NCBI GenBank assembly: GCA_041163945.1
Contig: JBEAQJ010000062.1
Location: 1 to 28,020 of the forward strand
DNA: 28,020 nucleotides
Source of the DNA: Roseicyclus sp041163945
GTDB lineage: Bacteria; Pseudomonadota; Alphaproteobacteria; Rhodobacterales; Rhodobacteraceae
Direction of reading: 5' to 3'
Below the pieces are notes generated by a model. It was not told where the DNA came from. It was given only the letters and a program-made list of their open reading frames with translations, and searched no databases. This document shows positions 15,107 through 22,826 of this stretch, piece by piece. Each line of letters opens with the position of its first letter. Position 1 is the stretch's first letter. The position numbers and the translations under genes were made by a program.

Positions 15107-16206
15107 GCATCAATGCAACGACCGTTTCGGCCGGCGAAGCGCTGGCCGTTCTGGAAGCGGGCTGGCAGGCACAAGCGCAGGGTGGTCTGACCGCCAGCTG
15201 GATGCTGCACGGACGCCCCGGTGTGGGCAAGACCGAGCTGGTGCAGACGCTGGCCGCCCGGATCGGGGCCGATCTGTTCGATCTGCGCCTGACCACGATC
15301 GAACCGCAGGATCTGCGCGGCTTGCCCTATTTCGACCACGCCACTGCCAAGACCATCTGGTATCGCCCCGAAGATCTGCCCGACAGCGATGCGCCCGCAA
15401 TCCTGTTTCTCGATGAGCTGACGGCAGCAGCCCCGGCGTTGCAGCCGACCGTCTATGGCTTGTTGCAGGAACGCCGCGTGGGGCGCCACCGTTTGCCCGG
15501 CAGCGTCATGATCATCGCCGCCGGCAACCGGGTCGAAGACGGCGCCATCGCCTATGAGATGGGCACCGCCTTGTCGGATCGGCTGATCCACATGATCGTG
15601 CAGGCCAGCCCCGAAGATTGGTTGACGGCCTATGCCCTGCCTGCGGGCATTCATCCCAGCGTTGCGGCCTTTATCCGCACCCGTCCCGACCTGCTGGATA
15701 CGACCGAGGACAGTCTCAGGCGTGGCCAGATGATTGCTTGCACCCCCCGAAGCTGGACCCGTGTCAGCCAGATCATGCAGACGATCCCCGACCGGGCGCT
15801 GCGACAGGTGATGATCGCCGGCACCGTGGGCGAGGCCCCGGCCGCCGAATTCGCGCTTTTGGCCGATGACATCGCGGCAAGCGTGCAGATCGACCTGATG
15901 CTGGCCAGCCCCCGGCGCGACCGCGCGGCGCTTTATCCGCGCAGCCTGCATGGCTTGACCGCGCTGGTCTACGGCTTGGTGGGGGCGGTGCGCGGTGACA
16001 CCACCGCCCGCGCGATCGAGATCCTGGCCGATCTGCGCGCATTGTCTGGGCCGGGGTTTGCCGGCCTGCCGGTGCAGGAACTGGCCAGTTTCGGCTTCGA
16101 GATGCTGATCGCGCGCGCGCTGGAGCGCGGATGGGAAAGCGCCTTTGCCGACAGCCCCGATTATGCCGCCTACGCCGCCGAACGGCAGGCGGCCGGATTG
16201 CCGTGA
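15103..16206 (+). CDS. MoxR-family AAA+ ATPase
   Basis: This 367-residue AAA+ protein of the MoxR type is an ATP-driven chaperone class often paired with VWA-domain proteins to assemble or insert cofactors into complexes. Walker A is GRPGVGKT (37-44), Walker B ILFLDE (100-105), sensor 1 around N142 in IIAAGNRVEDG, and a candidate arginine finger is R160 in ALSDRLIH. The C-terminal ~150 residues are helical and not a recognisable extra domain, so it is unlike the longer RavA with its LARA domain. The start is GTG 15103, overlapping the stop of the membrane protein gene (GTGA). The stop in turn overlaps the GTG start of the VWA gene. The arrangement implies a stoichiometric three-protein system; the client is unknown. 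Confidence 0.9.
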   Translation: MSINATTVSAGEALAVLEAGWQAQAQGGLTASWMLHGRPGVGKTELVQTLAARIGADLFDLRLTTIEPQDLRGLPYFDHATAKTIWYRPEDLPDSDAPAILFLDELTAAAPALQPTVYGLLQERRVGRHRLPGSVMIIAAGNRVEDGAIAYEMGTALSDRLIHMIVQASPEDWLTAYALPAGIHPSVAAFIRTRPDLLDTTEDSLRRGQMIACTPRSWTRVSQIMQTIPDRALRQVMIAGTVGEAPAAEFALLADDIAASVQIDLMLASPRRDRAALYPRSLHGLTALVYGLVGAVRGDTTARAIEILADLRALSGPGFAGLPVQELASFGFEMLIARALERGWESAFADSPDYAAYAAERQAAGLP

Positions 16207-17423
16207 CCGGGCATTCGACCCGCGCGGCGCGCGCCCTGGCCCATCTGGGTGACGTCGATCCGGCGCTGGCGGTGCTGGCGTTGTGGTGCCGGCATCGCGA
16301 CGGGGATGGGGCCACGCGCTGCGATGGTGAAACCATCAGCTATGGCCCGGGCTTTGCCACGCTGGGTCTGCCCGAACAGGTGGGGCTTGTGGCCCATCAC
16401 GTCTTGCATGCGGCGCTGCGCCATTCCGACCGGCAGGCGGGGTTGGCCGCACGGCTGGGGGCGTCTTTCGATCCTTCGTTGTTCGGGCTGGCAGCGGATG
16501 GCATCATCAACGAGACGCTGATCCTGGCCGGCCATGCGGTGCCGCGGCCCGCGGTCGTGTTGAGCGCGCTTTTGGTCGAAGCGGGGCTGCCGGCGAAAAG
16601 CCCGCTCGACGCGCTGGCACAGTGGGATGTGGATCGGCTTGCGATGGCGCTGCATGCCGACCCGAAGCGGGCCGAAAAACTCCGCGACTGGGGCGCGACG
16701 CGCGGCTTCGCGGTGGATCTGGGCTTGGGTCAGCCCGACGACACCGGCAAGTCGCAAAAAGCCGCCGATTGGCGCAACCAGATCCTGCGCGCCCTGGAAG
16801 CCGGGCGAAAGGCCGGGGCGGGCATCGGCCAGCTGGGCGGGTTCCTGGCCGATCTGGCCCCGCCGGCTGTGCCTTGGGAATGGCATCTGCGCGGCCTCTT
16901 GGCGCGTGCCTTGATCGAACGGCCCCACCCCAGCTGGCGCCGGCCCACCGGCGCATGGCTGGCGCAGATGGCCGCGGCGCAAGACCGGGGCGGGCCGGTG
17001 CCGGTGTTCCAACCGGGGCGCGCGCGCATGGACAGCCGGCCGAAATTGGTCGTGGGGCTCGATACCTCGTCGTCCATCGATGCGCTGAGCTTGCGGCTGT
17101 TTGCCGCCGAAGCCCAGGGCATCGCGCGCCGCAGCGGCGCCGAGGTGCATGTGATGGGGTTCGATACGGCCGTCTTTGTCGAACGACGGCTGGACCCGGC
17201 GGGTTGGGCCGGCTTGGACGATCTGCCGATGCGCCGGGGCGGGGGCACGGATTACGCCGATCTTTTCACATTGGCCGCACGCAAGGCGCCGTCGCTTTTG
17301 ATCGTGCTGACCGATCTGGATGCGCCTGTGCCAGATAAACCTGGCTTTCCCGTGTGGTGGGCCGTGCCGCGCGACGTGGCGGCACCACCCTATGGGCGAA
17401 CATTGGTGATCGGGACGGGCTAG
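16203..17423 (+). CDS. VWA-domain protein with N-terminal metallopeptidase-like region (DUF2201-like)
   Basis: The protein is 406 residues from GTG 16203, which overlaps the MoxR stop (GTGA); the frame is open further upstream inside moxR, but coupling and the loss of homology favour this start. The C-terminal VWA domain (about 280-406) has an intact MIDAS: D287, S289 and S291 in VGLDTSSSID, T349 in GGGTDYADLF and D371 in LTDLDAP. The N-terminal region resembles the putative metallopeptidase part of DUF2201 proteins. The site that is HExxH in peptidases reads HHVLHAALRH here (H65, H66, H69, H74), so the glutamate is replaced by histidine. It may bind a metal without peptidase activity. With MoxR it probably forms a chaperone pair like RavA-ViaA in principle, although the sequences are not close. 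Confidence 0.87.
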   Translation: MTGHSTRAARALAHLGDVDPALAVLALWCRHRDGDGATRCDGETISYGPGFATLGLPEQVGLVAHHVLHAALRHSDRQAGLAARLGASFDPSLFGLAADGIINETLILAGHAVPRPAVVLSALLVEAGLPAKSPLDALAQWDVDRLAMALHADPKRAEKLRDWGATRGFAVDLGLGQPDDTGKSQKAADWRNQILRALEAGRKAGAGIGQLGGFLADLAPPAVPWEWHLRGLLARALIERPHPSWRRPTGAWLAQMAAAQDRGGPVPVFQPGRARMDSRPKLVVGLDTSSSIDALSLRLFAAEAQGIARRSGAEVHVMGFDTAVFVERRLDPAGWAGLDDLPMRRGGGTDYADLFTLAARKAPSLLIVLTDLDAPVPDKPGFPVWWAVPRDVAAPPYGRTLVIGTG

Positions 17424-17425
17424 CC

Positions 17426-17467
17426 TTTGCCACAGGGAAAACGCAGCGGGAAAACCTTGGTTTTCCC
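17426..17467. repeat. Intergenic repeat with hairpin, copy B
   Basis: This is the second copy of the element at 1173-1213, starting 3 nt after the stop of the VWA gene. It has the same TTTGCC..GGGAAA..CGC lead-in. Its stem is stronger, with GGGAAAACC (17448-17456) pairing with GGTTTTCCC (17459-17467). It lies between the convergent VWA and betA genes and probably marks or stabilises the 3' end of one or both transcripts. Confidence 0.6.
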
Positions 17468-17492
17468 GCCCCCCTTCCCGCATGTGCTGGGC

Positions 17493-19196
17493 CTAGCTTG
17501 TCCCCGCGGCCCGCAGGGCGGTTTCGCGCTGGGCCTGCGGCCAGTCGGGGGCGATCCAAGGTTGCAGGTTTTCGGCCGGCAAGGGCTGGCGGCCCAGGAT
17601 GTGGTCGGCGGCTTTTTCGCCGACCATGATCGAGGGCGCGTTGAGATTGCCATTGGGGATCTGGGGAAAGATCGAACTGTCGGCCAGTCTCAGACCCGCC
17701 ACACCGATCACGCGGGCCTCGGGGTCGACCACGGCCATGGGGTCGTTCGCGCGCCCCATCCGACAGGTGCCGCAGGGGTGATAGGCGCTTTCGGCATGTT
17801 CGCGGATGACCGCATCAAGCGCGGCATCGCTTTGCACATCCGCGCCGGGCTGTATTTCATGGGCCACGAAGCCCGCCATCGGTTCGGTGGCAAAGATTTC
17901 CCGGGTCAGGCGGATCGCGGTGCGAAATTCCTGCCAGTCGTCGGGGTGGGACATGTAGTTGAACAAGATCCGCGGCGGATCGGCCGCCCGCGGGGATCGC
18001 AAGCTGACCTGGCCCCGGCTTTTGGACCGCATGGGGCCCACATGCGCCTGAAACCCATGACCCGCGGCGGCGGTCTTGCCGTCGTAGCGCACGGCGATGG
18101 GCAGGAAATGATACTGGATATCGGGATAGGCGATGCCCGCGCGCGACCGGATAAAGCCGCAGGCTTCGAAATTGTTCGACGCGCCCAGACCCTTTCGGGT
18201 CAAAAGCCATTGCGCCCCCACCCAGGCCTTGCCCCAAAGCGACCAGTAGGGCGCAAGGCTGACGGGCTTGGTGGCCGCGAACTGGACGTAAAGTTCCAGG
18301 TGATCTTGCAGGTTTGCCCCCACGCCCGGCCGATCCGCCACCACCGGGATCGCATGTTCCGACAGGTGCCGGGCCGGGCCGATGCCGCTCAGCATCAGGA
18401 TCTTGGGGGAATTGATCGCGCCCGCGGCCAGAACCACCTCGGCGCGTGCATTGATGATCTGCCCGTCGGCCAGCCGCACCCCCGTGGCGCGGCCCTCGTG
18501 GATTTCGACCCGCTCGACCAGCCCGCGCGCCATCCGGCAAAACCCGGTCTGCAGCGCCGGGCGCAGATAGGCCTTGGCCGCCGACCAGCGTTCGCCCTGC
18601 CAGATCGTCATCTCGAAGGCGCCAAAGCCTTCCTGACGGTGACCGTTGTAATCGTCGGTCATGCCATAGCCCGCATTGGCGCCAGCCTTTATGAAGGCAT
18701 CGAACAGCGGGTTCTTGCGCGGCCCGCGCGTGATGTGCACCGGCCCATCGGTGCCGCGATAGCCCGCTTCCCCCGCAACCGCGCCGCCACCCGGATCGCC
18801 GTGCCAGGTTTCGGCGCGCTTGAAATAGGGCAGCACGTCGCCATAGCCCCAGCCATCGGCCCCCATCGCCGCCCATGTGTCGAAATCATGCGCGTGCCCG
18901 CGCACGTAGATCATGCCGTTGATCGACGACGATCCCCCCACCACCTTGCCGCGCGGACAGGCCATGACACGCCCGCCCATGTGCGGCTCGGGTTCGGTGA
19001 CATAGCCCCAGTCGTAGCGCGCCATGTTCATCGGATAGGACAGGGCGGCCGGCATGTTGATGAAGGGCCCCCAATCGCTGCCGCCATGTTCGACGACGAT
19101 CACCGATCGTCCCGCTTGGGCCAGACGATAGGCGATGGCGCAGCCCGCGCTGCCGGCCCCGACAACGACGTAATCGGCCTGAAGCGCGTCGGTCAT
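17493..19196 (-). CDS. betA: Choline dehydrogenase (GMC oxidoreductase)
   Basis: This 567-residue FAD flavoprotein oxidises choline to betaine aldehyde and onward, the first step of glycine betaine synthesis. The N-terminal dinucleotide motif is VVVGAGSAGCAIAYRLA (G13, G15, G18). The GMC signatures are GKVVGGSSSINGMIYVRGHAHDFD and GAINSPKILMLSGIGP. The catalytic histidine is H473 in ESAYHPCGTCRMG, followed by the C-terminal DSSIFPQIPNGNLNAPSIMVGEKAAD block typical of BetA. Its ATG shares one base with the betB stop (TGATG), so it is the last gene of betICBA. The length is slightly above the usual ~550 residues owing to a C-terminal tail. It converges on the VWA gene, with a repeat hairpin between. 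Electrons probably enter the respiratory chain. Confidence 0.95.
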   Translation of the reverse strand: MTDALQADYVVVGAGSAGCAIAYRLAQAGRSVIVVEHGGSDWGPFINMPAALSYPMNMARYDWGYVTEPEPHMGGRVMACPRGKVVGGSSSINGMIYVRGHAHDFDTWAAMGADGWGYGDVLPYFKRAETWHGDPGGGAVAGEAGYRGTDGPVHITRGPRKNPLFDAFIKAGANAGYGMTDDYNGHRQEGFGAFEMTIWQGERWSAAKAYLRPALQTGFCRMARGLVERVEIHEGRATGVRLADGQIINARAEVVLAAGAINSPKILMLSGIGPARHLSEHAIPVVADRPGVGANLQDHLELYVQFAATKPVSLAPYWSLWGKAWVGAQWLLTRKGLGASNNFEACGFIRSRAGIAYPDIQYHFLPIAVRYDGKTAAAGHGFQAHVGPMRSKSRGQVSLRSPRAADPPRILFNYMSHPDDWQEFRTAIRLTREIFATEPMAGFVAHEIQPGADVQSDAALDAVIREHAESAYHPCGTCRMGRANDPMAVVDPEARVIGVAGLRLADSSIFPQIPNGNLNAPSIMVGEKAADHILGRQPLPAENLQPWIAPDWPQAQRETALRAAGTS

Positions 19197-20650
19197 CAGT
19201 AGGCGGCCTCCACCGGGGTCATGCCGACATAAACGGTCTTGAGTTGGCTGTAGGCTTCGATGGCGGCGCGTCCGTTTTCACGCCCCACGCCCGACCCCTT
19301 GATCCCGCCAAAGGGCAGCTCGACGGGGGTCAGGTTGTATTGGTTGATCCAGACCGAACCGGCCTCGATCGCCTGCACCACGCGGTGGCCGCGCGCCAAG
19401 TCGCGGGTGAAGACCGCCCCTGACAGGCCCAGATCGGTGGCATTGGCGCGCGCGATCACCTCGGCCTCGGTGTCGAAATCCAGGATCGACAGGACCGGGC
19501 CGAAAATTTCCTCGCGCGCGATGGTCATGTCATCGGTCACATCGGCAAAGATGGTTGGTTCGATGAACGCCCCGGGCCGGTTGAGCCGGTTGCCCCCATG
19601 CATCAGGCGCGCCCCTTCGGCCCGGCCTTTTTCAATGTAGGAACAGACGATTGAAAGCTGTTCCTCACTGATCATCGGGCCCAGGTTCGTGGCGGGATCA
19701 CGCGGGTCACCGATAACGGCTTGCGCCACCCGGGCGCACAGGCGCGCCACAAACGCTGCCTTGATCCCGCCTTGCACGAACACCCGCGTTCCATTGGAAC
19801 AGACCTGTCCGGTGGCAAAGAAGTTGGCGTTGATCGCCGCCGAAACGGCGCTGTCCAGATCGGCGTCGTCGAAAATGATCAACGGGGATTTCCCGCCCAG
19901 CTCCATCGTCACATGCTTCATCTGCGCGGCGGCACCGGCGTAGACCTTTTTGCCCGTTTCCGCCGATCCGGTCAGCGAAACCTTGGCCACGCGGGCATCG
20001 GTCACCAAGGCGCGGCCAACATCGCCCGCGCCCTGGATCACGTTGAACACGCCGGGCGGCGCCCCGGCTTCGATCAGGATTTCCGCGAATTTCAGGGCAG
20101 ATAGCGGCGTTTGTTCCGATGGCTTGAACACCATGGTGTTGCCGCAGACCAGCGCCGGCGCCGCCTTCCATGCCGCCACCTGTGTCGGGTAGTTCCACGC
20201 GCCCAAACCGACGCACACACCCAGCGGGATACGCAGCGTATAGGCCCAATCCGCGCCCAGCGGCACATGCTCGCCCGTCAGCGTGCCGGCCAGACCACCG
20301 AAATATTCCAGCGCGTCGGCGGCCGACGTCGCATCCGCCACCAAGGTTTCGGAAATCGGCTTGCCGGTGTCGAGCGTTTCCAGTTCCGACAGCGCCTGGT
20401 TGCGCAGGCGCATGATATCGGCCGCCCGGCGCAGGATGCGACCGCGCTCGACCGGCTTGAGCGCGGCCCAGGGCCCTTGGGCGGCCTGGGCTGACGCCAG
20501 CGCCGCCTCGATCACGGCGGGGGTCGCTTCGTTCAGCTGCGCGATCGTTTCACCGGTGCCGGGAAAGATCACGGGCAGGGGCACGCCCGTGGAATCGTCG
20601 ACGTAGCGGCCATTGACAAAATGGCTGGCGGTGGGTTGGGCTAACATCAT
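19196..20650 (-). CDS. betB: Betaine aldehyde dehydrogenase
   Basis: This 484-residue NAD(P)-dependent aldehyde dehydrogenase completes the conversion of betaine aldehyde to glycine betaine. Active-site residues are N153 in GAWNYPTQ, K176 in VFKPSEQTPL, the general base E250 in MELGGKSP and the nucleophile C284 in GQVCSNGTRVF. The last motif, the N-terminal HFVNGRYVDD and the ending SQLKTVYVGM are typical of BetB. The start ATG 20650 overlaps the stop of betC by 4 nt (ATGA); a second ATG at 20647 is an equally possible start one codon later. The gene order betI-betC-betB-betA matches Sinorhizobium meliloti. Confidence 0.96.
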   Translation of the reverse strand: MMLAQPTASHFVNGRYVDDSTGVPLPVIFPGTGETIAQLNEATPAVIEAALASAQAAQGPWAALKPVERGRILRRAADIMRLRNQALSELETLDTGKPISETLVADATSAADALEYFGGLAGTLTGEHVPLGADWAYTLRIPLGVCVGLGAWNYPTQVAAWKAAPALVCGNTMVFKPSEQTPLSALKFAEILIEAGAPPGVFNVIQGAGDVGRALVTDARVAKVSLTGSAETGKKVYAGAAAQMKHVTMELGGKSPLIIFDDADLDSAVSAAINANFFATGQVCSNGTRVFVQGGIKAAFVARLCARVAQAVIGDPRDPATNLGPMISEEQLSIVCSYIEKGRAEGARLMHGGNRLNRPGAFIEPTIFADVTDDMTIAREEIFGPVLSILDFDTEAEVIARANATDLGLSGAVFTRDLARGHRVVQAIEAGSVWINQYNLTPVELPFGGIKGSGVGRENGRAAIEAYSQLKTVYVGMTPVEAAY

Positions 20651-22155
20651 TCCCCCCTTGGAAATCTTTGATTTTCTTCAAGAACATTCAGGTCCATGTG
20701 ATTGCGCATGAAGCGTTCCGATGCGGCGCGCAGCGGTTGGAAATCCCATGGGAAATAGGCGCCGTTCCGGAGCGCTTCGTACACCACCCAGCGGCGCGCC
20801 TGGCTTTCGCGGACCGCGGCATCAAAGGCTTCCAGATCCCAGCGTTCCGCGGCCATGCGGCGAAACCGCTCCAGCGTGGCGGCATGGGCGGGGTCATCGG
20901 CCAGGTTCATCCGTTCGTGCGGATCGGCCACAAGGTCGAACAGCTGTTCGGGATCGGCGGCGCAATTGGTGTATTTCCAGCGACCCTGGCGCAGCCCCAC
21001 CAAGGGCGTGATCGAGGCTTCGGCGGCATATTCCATCGCCACGGGGCTGCTGCGCGGACCGCCGCGCGCCAGGGCCAAAAGACTTTCGCCATCGGTCCAA
21101 GGCATCACCGCATCCATCGACACGCCGGCCAGCGCACACAGCGTCGGGCAAAGATCGATGGTCGAAACCGGGTCGTCCACGCGGCGCGGGTCCAGATCCG
21201 GGGCGGCGATCATCAGCGGCACGCGCGCCGAGCCTTCGTAGAAATTCATCTTGAACCAAAGCCCACGCTCGCCCAGCATGTCGCCGTGGTCGGACACGAA
21301 GACCACGATCGCCTCTTGTCGGGTGCGCGCCAGCACGTCCAGCAAGCCACCGATCTTTTCATCGAGATAGCTGATGTTGGCGAAATAGGCGCGTCGCGAT
21401 CGTGCGATATCGTCATCGCGGATGGTGAAGTTGCGCCAATCATTCGCATCGAAAATGCGCCGCGCATGCGGGTCGTGATCGGCATAAGGTAAAGCCGGAA
21501 CTTCAGGCTGCAAGTAATTGCAATCCTGATACATATCCCAGAATTTCTTGCGGGCGACATAGGGATCGTGCGGGTGGGTGAAGCTGACCGTCAAGCACCA
21601 GGGCCGATTATCGGCGCCGCGCGCCAGATCATACAGCTTCTGCTCGGCGGCAAAGGCCACCTCGTCATCATATTCCATCTGGTTGGTGATCTCGGCCACA
21701 CCCGCGCCGGTGACCGACCCCATGTTGTGATACCACCAATCGATCCGTTCGCCGGGTTTGCGGTAATCGGGGGTCCAGCCGAAATCGGCGGGGTAGATAT
21801 CGGTGGTCAGGCGCTGTTCGAAGCCATGCAGCTGGTCGGGGCCGACGAAATGCATCTTGCCCGACAGGCAGGTGGCGTAGCCGGCGCGCCGCAGATGGTG
21901 GGCGTAGGTTGGGATCGACGAGGCGAATTCGGCCGCATTGTCATAAACGCCCGTGCGCGACGGAAGCTGGCCCGACATGAAGCTGGCGCGCGCCGGCGCG
22001 CAGAGCGGGCTGGCGGTGTAGCTGTTGGCAAAGCGCACCGAGCGGGCGGCCAGCCTTTTCAGGTTGGGCGCATGCAGCCAATCGGCGGGACCGTCGGGAA
22101 AGAACGTCCCGTTCAACTGGTCGACCATCAGGATCAGGATGTTGGGCCGTGTCAT
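20647..22155 (-). CDS. betC: Choline-sulfatase
   Basis: This 502-residue sulfatase releases choline and sulfate from choline-O-sulfate, so the stored or environmental ester can feed betaine synthesis. The sulfatase signature SPLCAPARASFMSGQ contains C52 in CxPxR, the residue converted to formylglycine. Metal-site elements are MVDQLNG near the start and FVSDHGDMLGERGLWFKMNFYEGSARVPL. The C-terminal NHMDLNVLEENQRFPRGE is characteristic of BetC. I chose ATG 22155 because it starts MTRPNILILMVDQ, has GGAG upstream and overlaps the betI stop (ATGA). The frame runs on upstream across betI to 22791 but that is out-of-frame betI sequence. No signal peptide is seen, so the enzyme is cytoplasmic. Confidence 0.95.
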   Translation of the reverse strand: MTRPNILILMVDQLNGTFFPDGPADWLHAPNLKRLAARSVRFANSYTASPLCAPARASFMSGQLPSRTGVYDNAAEFASSIPTYAHHLRRAGYATCLSGKMHFVGPDQLHGFEQRLTTDIYPADFGWTPDYRKPGERIDWWYHNMGSVTGAGVAEITNQMEYDDEVAFAAEQKLYDLARGADNRPWCLTVSFTHPHDPYVARKKFWDMYQDCNYLQPEVPALPYADHDPHARRIFDANDWRNFTIRDDDIARSRRAYFANISYLDEKIGGLLDVLARTRQEAIVVFVSDHGDMLGERGLWFKMNFYEGSARVPLMIAAPDLDPRRVDDPVSTIDLCPTLCALAGVSMDAVMPWTDGESLLALARGGPRSSPVAMEYAAEASITPLVGLRQGRWKYTNCAADPEQLFDLVADPHERMNLADDPAHAATLERFRRMAAERWDLEAFDAAVRESQARRWVVYEALRNGAYFPWDFQPLRAASERFMRNHMDLNVLEENQRFPRGE

Positions 22156-22733
22156 GTCGGGGCTCCGGTCGCGAGATCGAGATAGCGCTCGACCGTCTGG
22201 CTTGCGGCCTGCGCATCGGGCAGGCCCGCCTCGGTCAGCGCGTGGCGGATATAAAGCCCGTCGATCAAGGCCGCCGCCGTCCGGGCGACGCCCGTGGGGT
22301 CGGGGCAAAGCGGCCGCAGCGCATGGGTCAGGTTGGCCACCAGCCGCTGCTGATAGACCCGCAGCAGGCGCGCGGCCTGTGGCTGGGTCTGGGCCAGAAC
22401 GTAGAAATTCAGCCAGGCGGCGATCACATCGGGCTGAAAGTTGCGCCCGCCGAAACTGGCCTGAACCAAGGCCGACAGGCGTGCGCGCGGCGCGCGGGCC
22501 ATGCGCAGCCCCCGCCGGGCCTCGGTGCCGAATTCGGTCAGGATGGCGCGCATCGCGGCCAGAAACAGGTCGTCTTTCGAGCCGAAGTAATGATGCGCCA
22601 GGGCCGAAGACACGCCCGCGGCGCGCGCGATCTGGCCCATCGTCACATCCAGCGAGCCTTTGCGCCCGATTTCGCCAATCGTCGCGTTGACAAGCGCGTC
22701 TTTCCGAAGTGCCATCATGCCCGTACGCGGCAT
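22152..22733 (-). CDS. betI: TetR-family choline-responsive repressor BetI
   Basis: This 193-residue TetR regulator has an N-terminal helix-turn-helix (about residues 27-52, VTMGQIARAAGVSSALAHHYFGSKDDLF) and a helical ligand domain, typical of BetI (VIAAWLNFYVLAQTQPQAARLLRVYQQRLVANL). BetI represses the bet genes and is released by choline. The first position in betI-betC-betB-betA, the ATGA overlap with betC and the palindrome ATTGAC-TG-GTCAAT 45 nt upstream of its start all fit autoregulation. The start is ATG 22733, with GGAG about 6 nt upstream. It probably also represses the divergent choline importer, since the palindrome sits in the shared 93-nt gap. Confidence 0.95.
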   Translation of the reverse strand: MPRTGMMALRKDALVNATIGEIGRKGSLDVTMGQIARAAGVSSALAHHYFGSKDDLFLAAMRAILTEFGTEARRGLRMARAPRARLSALVQASFGGRNFQPDVIAAWLNFYVLAQTQPQAARLLRVYQQRLVANLTHALRPLCPDPTGVARTAAALIDGLYIRHALTEAGLPDAQAASQTVERYLDLATGAPT

Positions 22734-22750
22734 TCAACTCTCCATCCCCG

Positions 22751-22792
22751 TTGCAAGGTCGCAAAGCACATGATTTTAATTGACTGGTCAAT
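22751..22792 (+). promoter_or_regulatory. bet/cho divergent promoter with BetI-type operator
   Basis: The palindrome ATTGAC (22779-22784), TG, GTCAAT (22787-22792) is the only strong symmetry in the betI-choX gap and resembles known BetI operators. On the plus strand, TTGCAA (22751-22756) with an 18-nt spacer and TTTAAT (22775-22780) would place the choX transcription start inside the palindrome, so a bound repressor would block it. The sequence elements are seen; repression is inferred from the BetI family. Confidence 0.65.
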
Positions 22793-22826
22793 CAAGAAAA
22801 CGACCACAACAGGGAGACAGACGACC

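Noticed and set aside
17427..19202. A 591-codon open frame on the plus strand opposite betA
   Set aside because: It is antisense to a clear BetA, rich in Arg, His and Gly, without a family motif or convincing start.
22156..22791. N-terminal extension of the choline-sulfatase frame across betI
   Set aside because: The extra ~212 residues are out-of-frame betI sequence. Family homology starts at MTRPNILILMVDQ (22155), with a ribosome-binding site and ATGA coupling.
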